Below, piece after piece: positions 62,966-64,000 of a stretch of 64,000 nucleotides of DNA (position 1 is its first letter; each line of letters begins with the position of its first letter). Both the position numbers and the translations under genes were made by a program. The notes below the pieces were generated by a model. The model did not search any database and was not told the origin of the DNA. It worked only from the letters and a program-made list of their open reading frames with translations. The stretch lies in NCBI RefSeq assembly GCF_032854445.1, contig NC_088295.1, forward strand, positions 63,719,249 through 63,783,248. Reading direction: 5' to 3'. This DNA comes from Liolophura sinensis. Taxonomy: Eukaryota > Mollusca > Polyplacophora > Chitonida > Chitonidae.

Positions 62966-64000
62966 CCATCAGATCATCATTATCGTCATGTTGAACTCTG
63001 TGGACTCATGCGAGTATAATATTCAGTGATGATTGAAATGCCATAGAGCACAGAGAAAGAAAGTGCAAACTATACATCTTTTCATATGCGTTTTACATAC
63101 ATGTATATGTATTAGGTACGTAAGATTGCGTATATGCTCGGAACGCTGTAAATGAGACTGACAAATTTTATTCCGATATCAATTTGTCAACTATAAGCAT
63201 ATAAACGTTATGTAGAAGACATGAGTTGCATTCAATAATGTCAAAACACAAAAGCAATGTTTTCAGAAACGTATTCATTTTTCACCTCTATAGGCTGCAG
63301 AGAATGACTAAGGCTAACACGCTGCTTATATATGACCTTGACCTTACATCTGCCCTAAATGCATGTACTAGGGTTGAAGTTGACTTTTCACAGTAGATTG
63401 TGTGAATATGAAATTCCATATTAATGTACATCACACCTGAAATACAAAACTTTGTTCCAAGAAATTTACAGCTACTTCCAGCTTGCATCCACGTTATCAG
63501 TCTTATAGACTGTAATTCTTTTAATATTTTTACATGGTCTGCTCTCTGTAGCCTATATACATGTAGTTGTATGTAATTTTGAGTTTTTTCTTGTTTTTCA
63601 CATCGTTAATCCATCTAATGAAGAACATATTCATATCTTTAATGGGAAAGAAATGTAATTCTTTGCTTTCAGTTCTACTAATATCTATCCTGAAATTAGA
63701 ACAATTACGGTATATATTCACATGAGTTATTATATATTCTTTATGAGTAAACATAAAGTTTGGGAAGGCTGCTAGCAAAATATGAGTTGCAGTTATAGAC
63801 TTAGAGTGACTGAAATGCCTATATTTTTGTTTGACCTGAACTACGGACTTCGAGTTTGATATTTGATATTGGGATGTCATGAAAAGAATATCTTCCTTAA
63901 TTCACTGACTGTTATTTGATTGATGTTTTACGCAATACCCAATTGATCATTGATGAATGTATGCTTCTGCATGTTCCAACATTCTGTTTTTGGAATCGTG
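62966..64000. other. AT-rich non-coding, with a SINE tail remnant at the end
   Basis: Bases about 63913-63945 (TTATTTGATTGATGTTTTAC) resemble the end of the main SINE on minus. No gene. Confidence 0.4.

Noticed and set aside
62611-62994. Met/Thr-rich open frame and its minus-strand Val/Ile-rich partner
   Set aside because: Both are translations of the GAT/GAC microsatellite.

Overview
ORGANISM. The window is nuclear DNA of an animal, most likely a mollusc or another lophotrochozoan. It is AT-rich, the genes have GT-AG introns and metazoan domain content, and tRNA-derived SINEs of a type familiar from molluscan genomes recur (tRNA-like head, ~250 bp body, tail ending in AATAAATAAATA). No operons, phage, CRISPR or bacterial features are present. 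The species cannot be fixed from sequence alone. LAYOUT. Coding capacity is confined to the first ~14.3 kb. (1) The 3' part of a plus-strand SLC16/monocarboxylate-transporter-like gene lies at 1196-4707, in two exons. The second exon runs from the last membrane helix into an exceptionally long (~787 residue) Ser/Thr/Gln/Asn-rich tail. (2) A complete minus-strand seven-exon gene at 14305-5789 encodes an ~882-residue ortholog of FAAP100, a Fanconi anaemia core-complex subunit. I rebuilt it from splice sites, phase and similarity to the human protein; exons 1, 6 and 7 are short ones that a simple ORF search misses. The two genes converge, with about 1.1 kb between stop codons holding a decayed SINE and candidate poly(A) signals on both strands. 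REPEATS. From 14.4 to ~31 kb I see no convincing gene. This part holds SINEs, a SINE-interrupting insertion (inside FAAP100 intron 3), three related ~0.5 kb units with CRE-like TGACGT motifs, foldback (MITE-like) elements, and tandem repeats with periods of 57 and 75 bp plus a CTC-rich minisatellite. DESERT. From ~29 to 64 kb there is AT-rich DNA without recognisable exons. It is punctuated by 0.3-0.9 kb GC-richer, structured islands (about 38.1-38.96, 41.3-41.56, 44.6-45.1, 48.5-48.8 and 60.7-61.0 kb) that look like candidate conserved non-coding or regulatory elements, along with nuclear-receptor-type sites, a 124-bp tandem triplication, more SINEs and a GAY trinucleotide array. FUNCTIONAL READING. 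The two genes are not obviously related in function: a plasma-membrane solute carrier with a possible trafficking or scaffold tail, and a DNA interstrand-crosslink repair subunit. The best candidates for something undescribed are the long carrier tail with its internal fourfold Val-Val-x-x-Leu-x-x-Leu repeat and Trp/NPF motifs, the three CRE-bearing units, and the nested insertion in the intron-3 SINE.
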